Part shown: piece by piece, positions 32,405 to 43,591 of the stretch | Layout: each line of letters opens with the position of its first letter | Position numbering within the stretch: position 1 is the first letter of the stretch | Translations under genes and position numbers: made by a program | Origin: Agriotes lineatus | Lineage: Eukaryota > Arthropoda > Insecta > Coleoptera > Elateridae | Length of the DNA stretch: 64,000 bases | Assembly: GCA_940337035.1 (NCBI GenBank) | Contig: CALNHX010007453.1 | Location: 1-64,000, forward strand | Direction: 5' to 3' | The notes under the pieces: generated by a model | The model's database searches: none | Told to the model about the DNA's origin: nothing | Seen by the model: the letters and a program-made list of their open reading frames with translations, nothing else

Positions 32405-32990
32405 TGCCGATTAATATTAGTGTCAAAATTTTAGTTGCTAAACAAAACGATGGAAACAGAGTTGGATCTCAACATCGGTGGAAACACCCTGACCAAACAT
32501 GAACAAGGCTAACGTTAATGAAAAACAGGCGCTTGCCTAAATAAAGGAGGAGGAGGAAGAAGAAGAAGAAACAAAACTGCTGCGTTTCACAATTGGTAAT
32601 TATGGTAATAAATATTTAAATTTGGTAATCAATTTATAACTTCACTAGAAAGTGGTGTGATGATCAGTTTGTGCATTATTTAATACAAATTAAATGTAAG
32701 ACTTATTATTCTAATTTCAATTACGTATGTACTTGCGGAATTAAAAATCGGGGCCAGTCTTATAGAGGATTTTTGCAATTTTTGGGTAATGTAAATTGGG
32801 CTTTGCGTTTCTAGGTTAGAAATATTGACAGTTAAACAATGAGGTATGCTGTCATATACGAGTAATAATTTTGACTTTGACTAATTTCACCAGGTAACGT
32901 GATAAGTAAAGTAAAGTAATATATACAGTGAATCATTTTAAGTGCCCGGATTTTTAATTCCGCAACTGTACCTCAAAATGCCATATATTT
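32405..32990. repeat. Dispersed repeat, copy 2 (inverted relative to 1-455)
   Basis: Reverse complement of the repeat at the start of the window, interrupted by an A/G-rich microsatellite (aggaggaggaagaagaagaa, near 32550) and by a MITE. Both flanks of the MITE in copy 1 (gcaattttgagg and cgtaattgaaattag) are found around the MITE here. Confidence 0.6.
32732..32968. mobile_element. Second CAGT-GCGG MITE in the dispersed repeat
   Basis: Inverted ends CTTGCGGAATTAAAAATC and GATTTTTAATTCCGCAACTG, flanked by TA at 32730-32731 and 32969-32970. It lies at the same place in the repeat as the 21-230 MITE but with a different interior. Confidence 0.6.
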
Positions 32991-33050
32991 CAGTAGGAGT
33001 CATTAGCCTCGTCTGAAGATTGTAATAAGTATTAAGAATTCAAGTAAATG

Positions 33051-34850
33051 TGAGATAAAACCGTTACTACTGTTATCTTTAAGTTTACTGGGTAATCCTG
33101 CTGTTTAATGCTCCCATTTTGAACTACCGATCCCAGAGCTAGTAATATAGGAGGGATGCTGCAATGCTGAGGGTCGATTCTACTACCATTAGCAGTAGTT
33201 CATTTCGATAAAGAAATTGGGAAAACTAAAAAATGCAAATTAAATTAACAAGACAATTAAATTTTAATTATCTTACATTATATTACAAGTAAATTATTAG
33301 CAATAAAACTGTTTCCGTTACAATGGAAATTCGACTATTTTTGTGATTGTAAGCAACTCCTTTAATAATTTTTTTGCAGTAAAATTATTTAAAAATTGCA
33401 GTAATAACCCCTAGTATAATTAAAGTAAAATTTAATTTGTCAGCAAATGGATAAGGAAGAAATGAAATATACTACTGTATTTGTAAATAAAACTCCAAAC
33501 AGTGTTAAGATTATTGAATATAAAAAAGTGCAAAACCTGTAACTACAAACAATACATTAAATTGTTTATGAAAAAGTGCACATGGATTTACAAAAAATAC
33601 ACTGAACTGTTATTAAAAGTGCATATATATTTACCAAAAATAAATGAAATTGTTTATAAAAATTTACAAATGTATTTACAAAAAAACATAACTGAATTTT
33701 TAATAGAAAACATTTATATATTTGCCAAAAATAAAGTAAATTGTTTATAAAAATGTACAGATGTATTTACAAGAAATAAACTTAATTGGTAATAAACAAT
33801 GTTTATATATTTATTAAAAATAAACTAAATTGTTTATAAAAAAGTTCACATGTATTTATAAAAAAATAAATGAACTGTTATTAAAACATGTTTATATATT
33901 TATTAAAAATAAATTAAATTGTTTATAAAAAAGTGCACATGTATTTATATTTTTTAATAACAACTTCGTTTATTTTTATAAATATGTATACCATTTATAA
34001 ACAATTTAATTTATTTTTGGTAAATATATATGCACTTTTTAATAATAGTTCCGTTATTTTTTTATAAATAAATGTGCACTTTTTTATAAACAATTTAATT
34101 TATTTTTAGTAAATATATAAACATTCTTTATTAACAATTCAGTTTATTTTTTGTAAATACATCTGTACATTTTTATAAACAATTTACTTCATATTTGCCA
34201 AATATATATATGTTTTTTATTAACAATTCAGTGTATTTTTTGTAAATAAATCTGTACATTTTTATAAACAATTTACTTTATTTTTGGCAAATATATATGC
34301 ACTTTTAATAACAGTTCAGTGTATTTTTTGTAAATCCATGTGCACTTTTTCATAAACAATTTAATGTATTGTTTGTATTTACAGGTTTTGCACTTTTTTA
34401 TATTTAATAAACTTAACACTGTTTGGAGTTTTATTTACAAATACAGTAGGTAGTATATTTCATTTCTTCCTTATCCATTTACTGACAAATTAAATTTTAT
34501 TTTAATTATACTAGGGGTTATTACTGCAATTTTTAAATAATTTTACTGCAAAGATTATTAAAGAAGTTGCTCACAATCACAAAAATAGTCGAATTTTAAT
34601 TGTAACGGAAACAGTTTTATTGCTAATAATTTACTTGTAATATGTCAGATAATTGAAATTTAATTGTCTTGTTAATTTAATTTGCATTTTTATAGCTTTC
34701 CCAATTTCTTTATCGAACTACTGCTAATGGTAGTAGAATCGACCCACAGCATTGCAGCATCCCTCATATATTACTAGCTCTGGGATCGGTAGTTCAAAAT
34801 GGGAGCATTAAACAGCAGGATTACCGTTTACTGTTAAATCTCATTTTCTA
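33051..34850. repeat. 1.8-kb palindrome with internal tandem repeats
   Basis: Left arm (gtgagataaa, then ggtaatcctgctgtttaatg, cccattttgaactaccgatc) mirrors the right arm, which ends gattaccgtttactg...tctcat. Arms are about 870 bp and very similar. The central kilobase of each arm is made of ~110-bp AT-rich units alternating tttataaaaaagtgcacatg and ttgttattaaaa segments, so the palindrome also holds direct repeats. Frames there are compositional only. Probably a large foldback transposon; ends and target duplication unresolved. Confidence 0.85.
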
Positions 34851-35139
34851 GAAAAGCAGTTGAAATATATGACGGTACAAACATTTTCATTTAAAATAAT
34901 TCCAAGAGCAGGACACACTGTATGTATATTTGAGTAGTCCTTTTGAATTACATTTGGTGTAATGGAAATTACATTACAAAAATTATATTATATTTTATGG
35001 TTGCCCAAACCCAACTTAAGTTTGCTGCTTGACCATCCACTGCGTTAGTTGCTTCTTCAAGATATTCAATGTATGTAAAAATATTAGAACTGACTTATAG
35101 GAAGTTTGTAAATAAACATAACTAACTTAACCTAACGGA

Positions 35140-35152
35140 ATTTCGTTTTGCA
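35140..35152 (+). promoter_or_regulatory. Probable 3' splice site before the zinc-finger coding exon
   Basis: tttcgttttgcag followed by atatag, 42 bp before the start codon at 35195. It implies a spliced 5' UTR. Confidence 0.45.
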
Positions 35153-35194
35153 GATATAGCATTTCATAAATTTGGACTCATTTCTGTTATCAAA

Positions 35195-36436
35195 ATGAAC
35201 GTAAAACAGGAATTTATTGATAATAACTTGTGTAGTACAATGGCCAGCAGCGTACATGAATCACAGATGAAAATCGAAGAAAGTACGGTAGTCGCAAACT
35301 TAAAGTTACAAGAGATCGTCGAAGACACTATTAACAACATAACTTATCACGAATTGAATATTAAACGGGAGGAACTGGATATAAAAGATGAAGTGCTTGC
35401 TACATGTGCAGGAAGTGAAAGCATTTTAGATGAACGGTTAGTTTGCAAGGTCTGTGGATGTGCAGCAGAAGATCAGAGTAATTTTTCAAAACATATGATG
35501 ACTCATACAAAACAATTTCACGTATGTTCCATTTGTGAATATAAGACAACACAAAAAAGAAATTTAGTAAAACATATGAGAACACATACGGGAGAAAAAC
35601 CTTATTCTTGTTCCATTTGCGAATATAAAGCAGCACGGAATGAACACTTAGTGAACCATTTGAGGACACATACGGGAGAAAAACCTTATTTATGCTTTAT
35701 TTGTGAGTATAAAGCGGCAAAGAAAGATAGCTTAGTGATTCATATGAGGACTCATACGGGAGAAAAACCTTATTCCTGTTCTATTTGCGAATATAAAACA
35801 GCAAGGAGAGGTAACTTAGTTCATCATATGAAGATACATACAGGTGAAAAACCTTATTCATGCTCCATTTGCGAGTATAAAGATACTAGGAAAGATAAGT
35901 TAGTTATTCATATGAGGAGACATACAGTAGATAAACCTTATTCGTGTTCCATTTGTGAATATAAAACAGTGAAGAAAGGCAGTTTAGTGATGCACATGAA
36001 GACGCATACAGGCGAGAAATCTCATACATGTTCGATTTGCGATTATAAGACAGCATGGAAAGGTAACTTAGTTATTCATATGAAGATACATACAGGTGAA
36101 AAACCTTATTCATGTTCTATTTGCGCGTTTAAAACGGCAGAGAAAACTACTTTAGTGATGCACATGAAGGCGCATACAGGAGAGAAACCTCATAAATGTT
36201 CCATTTGCGAATATAAGACAGCATGGAAAGGTAACTTAGTTAACCATATGAAGATACATACAGGTGAAAAACGTTATTCCTGTTCCATTTGTGAATATAA
36301 AACAGCAGACAAAAGCCATTTAGTGAGGCACATGAAGACGCATACTAGAGAAAGACCTTATTCATGTTCTATTTGCGATTATAAAGCTACAAAGAAACGA
36401 ACATTTGTTAAACATATGACGACACATACAAGCTAA
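35195..36436 (+). CDS. C2H2 zinc-finger protein with 12 fingers, likely DNA-binding regulator
   Basis: 413 residues, no stops. The N-terminal ~80 residues are acidic/charged with IKREELDIKDE, as in many insect zinc-finger proteins; no ZAD or BTB domain is seen. Twelve fingers follow from about residue 84 to 410. The first is CKVCGCAAED...HMMTH; the others follow C-x2-C-x12-H-x3-H with linkers mostly HTGEKPYSCSICEYKTA. Every finger has a hydrophobic residue before the first His (LV-HM). The KTAWKGNLV finger occurs twice (fingers 8 and 10), suggesting internal duplication. Start chosen at the first ATG after the splice site. This is the only intact host-type gene here; binding target unknown. 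A zinc-finger gene carried by a transposon is a less likely alternative. Confidence 0.9.
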   Translation: MNVKQEFIDNNLCSTMASSVHESQMKIEESTVVANLKLQEIVEDTINNITYHELNIKREELDIKDEVLATCAGSESILDERLVCKVCGCAAEDQSNFSKHMMTHTKQFHVCSICEYKTTQKRNLVKHMRTHTGEKPYSCSICEYKAARNEHLVNHLRTHTGEKPYLCFICEYKAAKKDSLVIHMRTHTGEKPYSCSICEYKTARRGNLVHHMKIHTGEKPYSCSICEYKDTRKDKLVIHMRRHTVDKPYSCSICEYKTVKKGSLVMHMKTHTGEKSHTCSICDYKTAWKGNLVIHMKIHTGEKPYSCSICAFKTAEKTTLVMHMKAHTGEKPHKCSICEYKTAWKGNLVNHMKIHTGEKRYSCSICEYKTADKSHLVRHMKTHTRERPYSCSICDYKATKKRTFVKHMTTHTS

Positions 36437-36478
36437 CAATAGGCTTGTTCGTTTGTCTACTCCAAGCTGATTAGAGTA

Positions 36479-36484
36479 AATAAA
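36479..36484 (+). terminator. Polyadenylation signal of the zinc-finger gene
   Basis: AATAAA, 42 bp after the stop codon. Confidence 0.7.
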
Positions 36485-37135
36485 TGCATTCATTTGCCTT
36501 CAAGCACTTGTTTATGATCTTTTCATTTGCGTCGAGTACGTTTCTATAAACCGTTTATAGCTGCTTAATTTTGCTCCACTTGCTGAGGAGAACTAAGAAA
36601 ACTGCAAGTTATTGACTGCCTGTTGGAGCGGTAGTAGGAGAGGGACAGTTGGTGAAAATCATGGGAAATCGTTATTTGCTATTTAGAATACCAGACACAC
36701 TGTGTATATTCAGCTATTTTGTTCAATACATGTCATGTTAATTTAACTGTAGTTTTCTTTGTTATTGTGCATGCGATTTGTGTGTTTATATTTTACAGTT
36801 GTAGGAGGAGTTTGGCCAGTTGATCAAGTGGATTTTAAAAAAGTGGTGCTGAACCGGTTTGCTGTCCAGATTAGTGCCAAGCTTAAAGTTGAGAGGTGAA
36901 TGCATATGTTTCCACTGTTCCTCAGTGAGTTTACCTGTGCATTTTTTCCTAGTGATGGAATTGTGGTGGCGTCTTATCATTTTAGATCTGTTTACCGTTT
37001 ATTAGGTTGTTGCGCTAGTGTTCAAAAAGGTAGTACTGTGAGCTTAACTTCAAGGCAAGGTTCCTATCAGAGGTTATTAATTGCGACCAAGGTTATTGCA
37101 CCTCTGTCCTTTCGACACCACCGAGTAAACATAAC
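36485..37135. other. No gene recognised
   Basis: Contains a possible 3' splice site (tgtttatattttacag, near 36798) and mixed-frame sequence up to the GC-richer stretch that follows. Confidence 0.35.
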
Positions 37136-37518
37136 ATGCTGTTCGTCTTGTATTTCGCCAACTCCACCATCTTCTACGTGCTCAAGGAGGAGGAGCAGAA
37201 ACTTGCAAATGGGTGGGTGAAATTCTGGGTCACCAACGTCTCATGGACGCCTTCTCCAAATCATCCAGTTTTGGTCCAGATTCAGAAATTCTTCGCGCCG
37301 TCCAGGAGTGGTGCCTTTTTCCGGTACAGGAGGAGCACCTGTTGACGCTGAATAGTGAAGCCATCGGGACGTTCAACTTCCCCGAGCTGGACAACGTCAG
37401 GGCCAGGATGGTAAATGGTGAAGTGGAGTTGGCCCGCCTGAAGGACCGGCCTGATGGTACGGAGTCGAATAGGTCGCCCGCACGGTTATCAGACTTTGAC
37501 TTTGAAAGTCTGATATGA
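37136..37518 (+). other. Unrecognised coding-like stretch
   Basis: Two overlapping plus-strand frames are open (37136-37345 and 37213-37518). The second encodes RLMDAFSKSSSFGPDSEIL, LNSEAIGTFNFPELDNVRAR and ends SDFDFESLI. It is clearly more GC-rich than its surroundings and third-position use looks coding-like. I recognise no family. It could be a decayed host exon or part of the neighbouring retroelement. The stop is followed by AT-rich sequence. Confidence 0.35.
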
Positions 37519-37845
37519 AGCCCTTCAGATCCTTGCCTCAACACCTATGAAAGTTAAATAGACGTATATTACAGGAAACCAAAAATCATGAACAATTACA
37601 GTTGTTTTAACCTCATTGGCTTACTGGGTACTTATGTAGTGAGCTTCATAAAAATGATTGACCAGTTACGCTTAATTAATAACATAATTACACCCTGGAA
37701 GGCAAGATATACCTAGAGCAACCCCTGTATTAAGTTTGTTAATAATTACCATAAATTCTGATCTGTAATCCTGTGCCGACGGATCGCATGGGGAAGAATT
37801 TTTATATATTTTACGCGTCGCTCGGATATGTTAAGAAACCGAAAG

Positions 37846-38373
37846 TGTTATGCTGAATTTTGGGAATCTTTGGCCTTCTTCTCGAGTGGTCGTTGTTGGC
37901 TCGCACTGGTCACATAGCTTTGAAGAGACTCAAATTTTGAATAAGTAAATTTTTCTACGTGAGGTACCGCATGCACCTTAGAATAATTAGCGGCTTTACT
38001 ACTAGCCGCTGCTTGCGCGTTTCTCAAGAAAAACTTTTAAAAGCTTTCTTCGCTTCGTGCTGGGTTTGGGTCGTACTTCACCGTTTTGCAAAAAATTGAC
38101 TTTTCATTCTCGGTCTCTTGATCTTGCTTACTTTGCAATTCTCAAGCTAAGTTTTGCATGTGTGTGCCAGTCGACAGTAATTTTGATTTCTTTATTTCTC
38201 TGGAACGCGTTCTGACTGAATACCACCAGATGTAATGCGATCGGGTCTTCGTTGTTACAATGTAACCTTTTGCGTTCTTAATAAATAAACTCTGCAGGTT
38301 CGGCTTCTACGTATTTCTGATACTTCCTTATAATTTTTAATTTAACTAAAAGCAAATTTTGCGGTTTGTTACA
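37846..38373 (+). repeat. Possible BEL/Pao 5' LTR
   Basis: Begins TGTTATGC and ends GTTTGTTACA, with AATAAA inside (ttcttaataaataaactctg near 38285), about 760 bp before the gag start. No 3' copy lies in the window, so this is inference from position and end motifs only. Confidence 0.3.
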
Positions 38374-39132
38374 AATGTGTATTTATACAATTCGAAATGT
38401 GGGAGAGCTCATTCTCTAACGTGCTCTCGTTCGCCATGGTCGGTTCAAGTGTTGTAAAGTGTGATACTTGTGGAAACGTTGTGTTGTAGACATCCAAAGG
38501 TAGGTTTAGTAAACTTAGCCTCAAGAAGAACGAATGGGGCAATGTTGCTCTGTGTTTGCACGAAACCGAGCGGCTCATCCTCTAAGTCAGCAAAGTCAAA
38601 GCTAACATTTTGGGCGATGTGGTATTGGCTCCTGCACATACTATTGTCAGTTTTATTGCGGAACTTTAGGCCAACAGTAGCCCTATAAGCCAGCGCAGCA
38701 ACACAATTTTGAGAAAAGCCCTTAAGGCTTCAAAACGGAAGAATGCTGCAAAATTCAATTTTGACAACTAAATTGAGCAGCTAGGGAACAAATCGAGGAC
38801 TTCGAGACAATCGGAGGATGTTCAGGTTACAGCGATCGATCTGAGCACCTTCGATAGTCAAACAATTGTTGCTTTATTTACGCCGAAAGTGCGCCAAATT
38901 TTTGTGGAGGAAGAGCAAATTGCAAGATCGCCGTCTTCAGATTGGTCTCAAGTGGTTAAAGATATGCTGAATGAGGAATTCGAATTTGAAGAAAATTTTT
39001 GCAGTTTTGGCAATTCGGTTTTCGGTGGTGGTGTAGAACCAGAGTCCTTCGAGCCTTTAAACGTTCCAGCCCCTACCAGTTGGTCCATTAAGCCCTTAAA
39101 CGTGCCAGCCCTCTACGAACAAGACCGTTACA
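38374..39132 (+). pseudogene. Leader or decayed coding region before BEL/Pao gag
   Basis: Coding-like plus-strand frames with stops: GNVALCLHETERLIL, NILGDVVLAPAHTIVSFIAE, then (from 38780) SRTSRQSEDVQVTAIDLSTF, VRQIFVEEEQIARSPSSDWS and two near copies of a KPLNVPAP motif. No family recognised. It may be an extra open frame of the BEL element or older captured sequence. Confidence 0.35.
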
Positions 39133-40015
39133 ATGGCGCAGCAACGAGAAATTTTCAAAGCCCAAGAAGACTCAGCAGCATCCTTTCGCAGGCAGATTAT
39201 CAACATGGGGAAGGACGGGCCATCAAGAAAAACTGCAGCATATATCACCGCCCGCAGATCCACCCTACAATAACTTTGGGAAGAATTTGAGGCCAACCAC
39301 TCAGACCTAGAGAAGGAAGTCGAGGAAGAGCACTCATATTTTAAAAACATTTTTTTTTCAGCAAACCAAAGACATATACAATGAAGGGGTTGCCCTTCTC
39401 GACAAGCATGAAGAGAATCTAACCGCATCAGGAAAAATGTCACAGCAGCCAGCAGGACCAAAAGAGGACACGACCACAGTTGCTGACAAGGAGGGACAGT
39501 CCCGAATAAGAAGGCTACAGATCAAGGTGAATGCACTCCAAAGCGACATTTAGGAAGTCTGGAATAGGTTGAATGAGGAATGCAGTAAAAGGTATTGCGA
39601 ATACAACATTAAGAACATCAAGGATGATTGGGATGACATCAGAGCTCTAAACGAGGAGATACTATCCCACGGTAGCTACTACGATAAGGAGTTCCATGAG
39701 ATCAAGAAAATGGTCAACGAAATAATCGTGTTACTGTACCAACACATCCAGGATCAAGAGGTTCAAAGTGTCAAGGAACACAGCCATGCTAATATAGTTT
39801 TACCTACTCTCAAAATTGCAGTTTTTGAAGAGACCTACAAAGCATAGCCCAGTTTTCATGATATTTTCATAAAAACTCACGACTAGGTAAGGCGGAGAAA
39901 ATGCATTACTTGAAGTCACAGTTACGAGGTGAAGCCAGCAAGTTAGTACAACACCTGGAGGCAACTGAATCCAATTACGAGTCTGCATGGTTCATTATAA
40001 GGAACAGATACGTAG
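39133..40015 (+). pseudogene. BEL/Pao gag, first part
   Basis: Starts at an ATG (39133) with MAQQREIFKAQED, followed by a coiled-coil-rich region (KVNALQSDI, DDIRALNEEILSHGSYYDKE). Then the conserved BEL gag block: LPTLKIAVFEETYKA, PSFHDIF, KMHYLKSQLRGEASKLVQHL and ESNYESAW-IIRNRY. Stops at about 39271, 39550, 39846 and 39884 and a frame change inactivate it. The block breaks off at 40015 and resumes at 45026, beyond a ~5 kb insertion. No protease, RT or integrase follows. Confidence 0.8.
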
Positions 40016-40222
40016 TACAGTAAACTTGCCGTCAACTTAAAACAATTTGCCGCTGCGATTCCTCTTGCCCAGTGGTTTAGGGTCATTAGACAAGTCTAAA
40101 ACCAAAAAGCCGTATTCCCACCCTCTGCCAAACAGCCGCCATCTTGATAACAATAAAATTCGTTTTTTCTCGCGATCCATTGGTCGCACAGAAAAATTTA
40201 TTAAACAAAAAATGTTGGAATA

Positions 40223-40345
40223 GTATAATACAGCCCGAGATGGGAAGTGTTTCATTACTGTCGAGAGATTAGTTAGCTGATTGAGACGCGAAGAGTCGAA
40301 ATCAGCTATTATCTCGAGACTAAGGAAACTTCCTGTCGAGGTTTG
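40223..40345. repeat. Nested hairpin in left arm
   Basis: tagtataatacag...gggaagtgtttc...gtcgagagattag mirrors ctcgagactaagg...gaaacttcctgtcgag...gtatacta, with a tip around gattgagacgcgaagagtcgaaatc. Confidence 0.65.
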
Positions 40346-40359
40346 TATACTATTTTATT

Positions 40360-40645
40360 CGCAACCACTTTATTCTAAACAATAATTGGAAAAATTATTA
40401 TATTATGATACGACAGGTTGCGACGCGCATGAATGGATCAACAAGATTCCCAGTATCCCTACCTACTCAGCGGTCAGGAATCTACCACAGTATATTTACA
40501 CATTGTGTAAATATACTGTGGATGTACTTCCCGCACTCACTTCCCGCACTTGTGCGGGAAGTGAGAGCGGGCTGAAATGTACGACTTCCCCCACTCAAAT
40601 GAGGCCAGGAAGGTTAACATTACATATATGGTTGCGAATAAATAA
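40360..40645. repeat. Second nested inverted repeat in left arm
   Basis: ttattcgcaacca near 40363 mirrors tggttgcgaataa near 40628. Inside are two perfect short palindromes: cacagtatatttacac/gtgtaaatatactgtg (40487-40519) and cttcccgcact/tgcgggaag (40528-40565). Confidence 0.65.
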
Positions 40646-41394
40646 AATTCTACACATTTTTTATCCTTGCCGCGATACCGAGAAGTTAGTATTTCAAACG
40701 GTAGAGGGCTATCAAGTTATCAAAAGCAGTGAACTCAATCACAACTGGAAAGGACCCTAAATGCTTTGAAAGTGAGGCAAGTTGATTTTTAGGCAACCCG
40801 CAAGTGTGTAGTATCTCCCTCTCTGTTTAACATATTGAATAAATGGCAGAAATGAGCAAATTTGAAGGTTTTATTTTTTATTTCCTATCCTATCTTTTTT
40901 TAAATAATTTATTAAAATTTATACAGATTATTTGATTAATCTTTAATCTTTTAAGAGGTAAAAGAATTATATAACTGTTTCTAGTATTTGTCGAATATTT
41001 AATAAAATTCTGGATAGGTGACCATACAAATTTAGCAGTCATTGAAATTTTTTAAAACCCTTGTTTGACTGATAAAACAGTATTTAAAATCTATATTGTT
41101 ATATGTTTATACTAGATTATAGATACACATATAGGGCACAATTACAAATGGGAAAAGGTACAAAAATCAATAATTAACTGGATTTCGTAACACTTTTATT
41201 TCAACAATGATTTTATTTCAGTTTAAAATATCACGGCTAATGCAAATGGTAAAACGCTTAATATCGATAATTGCTTGTAACCATGATTATAAACACTTAC
41301 AAGCGCAATATAAAGAAATAGTGATATTAAGCATTTTAGCAGTTGTAATTAGCAATAAATTATAAAGAATAAATGCTTTTATATAATATATTAA

Positions 41395-42419
41395 TTGTAA
41401 AATGTATTTAATAATATTTCATCGTACAAATATTTACATGAATAAATTATGTAAAATACAATTAGTCTACATTTCTCGTCTTTGGCCACGATCTTTAATT
41501 TCAGAGTCTGTTTTCTGCAGAAGCACAAGCTCTAAAGGCAGACCTAAAAAAAATTCATTATTAATTTTAAAGTCCAATAGTTTAGCACAAGCATTATTAT
41601 TAACCTTCAAAATAATTTTTCAGGACAGTATTTAAATTTTCATTGCTAAAGCCACTTTTTGAAATTTCCTAATGAGATGTTTTATAGTAGACACATTTAA
41701 ATTTTTTCTCTTGACTTTTTGTTTTAAAGTTTTTACTTGCCTTTTCAAGCGGAAAAGTTTATCATCTATTGCTGCAGTCTGCTTTTCTTGGTCCCTGAGC
41801 AGTTTTCATCCTCTAGCAGATGGCGATGGCAAATTTATCGATTCTGGTGTAGTAACACCAAAATCAATACTCAGAGGTTCTTCTTTAACCCTATCATCTG
41901 CAATCTAAAAAAAATAAAAAGACAATAATTTTTGGCATAATACAGAAGGTTATTTTAATAACTCACATCATGTCGAATTAATTTCCTTCGAGGTGTTGCC
42001 TTTTTTGATAGATGTTTTGAAAATGAAAAAGTACTTGGCACAGCATCAAGTTTGAGTAATTTAGTATTACATCCTGGCCTAATGTGGTAATCCACAGATA
42101 AAAAATGTTCCCCGCACAGCCTACTCGTCTTGGAAGGCAACCAATTCTCTCTTCTTATTGCTTTCACACAAAGTACCAGAATTTCTGAACGTTTGGAAAA
42201 CTAAAATAAACATATACTTAATTAATAATAAAATTTATTATATATTTTATTCACTTTTATAGGTTAACTAGATTTTATGAGTATTTTAAATTTTAACATA
42301 CAATAAAGATTTTATAGACTTTAGGCTATAAAAAAACTGTAAACTTACGTATGAAATGAAATTGGTTTTCTTGCATCCTGTACACTATTGCAACCATAAG
42401 CTACACAATTAAGCACCAT
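41395..42419 (-). pseudogene. THAP-domain protein gene (three exons)
   Basis: Minus strand. Exon 1 (42419-42349) MVLNCVAYGCNSVQDARKPI ending at a GTAAGT donor; exon 2 (42200-41967) AIRRENWLPSKTSRLCGEHF...LKLDAVPSTFSF ending at GTGAGT; exon 3 from 41904 with DRVKEEPLSIDFGVTTPES, then a TGA, then a Lys-rich coiled coil (KLFRLKRQVKTLKQKVKRKN). C-x4-C, the W, C-x2-H and AVPSTF give a complete C2CH THAP zinc module, a DNA-binding domain of P-element transposases and many host proteins. The exon 1-2 phase does not fit perfectly. The coiled coil with little after it matches the N-terminal half of P-like transposases, so this is probably a truncated transposase. Confidence 0.7.
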
Positions 42420-42424
42420 GATTG

Positions 42425-43591
42425 TTCAGTTTGAAAACACAACACTTCGAAAATGGTTTTGACACTATTTTGCTGCAATTTGCTTTCAACAAAATACACG
42501 AACTGCTTGATGTAAACGTAATTCGACAATTAAAAACCTTTTCACAGATACAAGCTCCTCAAAATAATAACAAATTTTAATAAATGGGAAATGAACCGCA
42601 CAATTGCCATTTACTTGCATGTGTAAAACAGAGAAAGGGATCTTTGTGCACGTGACGGGTCCTTTCCAGTTACGTTAGAGTTCACTGATCAAAAGTCAGT
42701 TTCCGCCATTTCAGCCCTGTGGGGATGGTTTTTTTTCGAAAATTGGGAATGTGAAAGTTGTAGTGCTTGAAGACATATGCACGAATCTCTTTTAATAATG
42801 TAATTGATTTAAATAGACCCCGAGTGACAACCCTTCAAAATCCGCACTTATTATAACTAACGAAATGCCATGTCTTCCGTTTGGTTAACATAAATAAAAC
42901 CATTATCGCTCGTACTAGTATCCATTTTTAATCAGAATACAATCACAAAACAGCACTCGCAATCGTATTCACGGATTCTTTCCAAGAATTTTTCACACTG
43001 TTGTTTATAACAACTTGTGTGCTCTTTTTCCAATAAAAGTTCAAGCAACACTTCTATCATGGTCGATAATGACTCGGTTGTGTCCGAGGCTCCGAACCAA
43101 GACGAAGGAAGAGCTCAAAAAGAAAGAAAACGTGTCTCAGTAAACTACAATATATCTTATGGAAACAGAAATTACTTTCAATATGCGAGCCCAGAATCAC
43201 ATCATTTGGCTCAGTTAAGATTTTTCAAGTATCTTGTTTTGTACCCACAAAAGAAAATCTTTTTGGTCAATATTCTTACATCGTAATTGTAGACGTTATT
43301 AGCAATATTATAACAGCTTTAGCAAAACAAAGTACAAAAAAATAGTCACGAAACTCTAACTTTAAAATAAATTACCGATTCATTTCATTTGGCCCAAACG
43401 ATCAAAATATCATTTCGTATGCCGTATCACGTTTTAGTTGAAATGAAGCTGTTTGTTGTTTAATAACATATAGACAGTCGGATGTCTGTATTATTTTTGC
43501 AAAAATGGCACTTTGTAAAGCAGTTGTCAATTTGTTAAATTTTTGTCATTCCTGTGACAAAATTTACAAACAATTGCAATTATGGTATAAT
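42425..43591. other. No gene; holds a left-arm block of the composite foldback
   Basis: 42650-42850 is inverted relative to 44500-44730 (ccgccatttcagccctgtgg, aatgtgaaagttgtagtgct). A frame at 43017-43286 beginning MCSFSNKSSSNTSIMVDN has no recognised relative. Confidence 0.5.

Noticed and set aside
33502..33750. Lys-rich protein frame in the 1.8-kb palindrome
   Set aside because: Made of AT-rich tandem units; composition explains the open frame.
36900..37220. Frame overlapping the unrecognised stretch before BEL
   Set aside because: Different phase from the more coding-like 37213-37518 frame and low-complexity Ser/Arg at its end.
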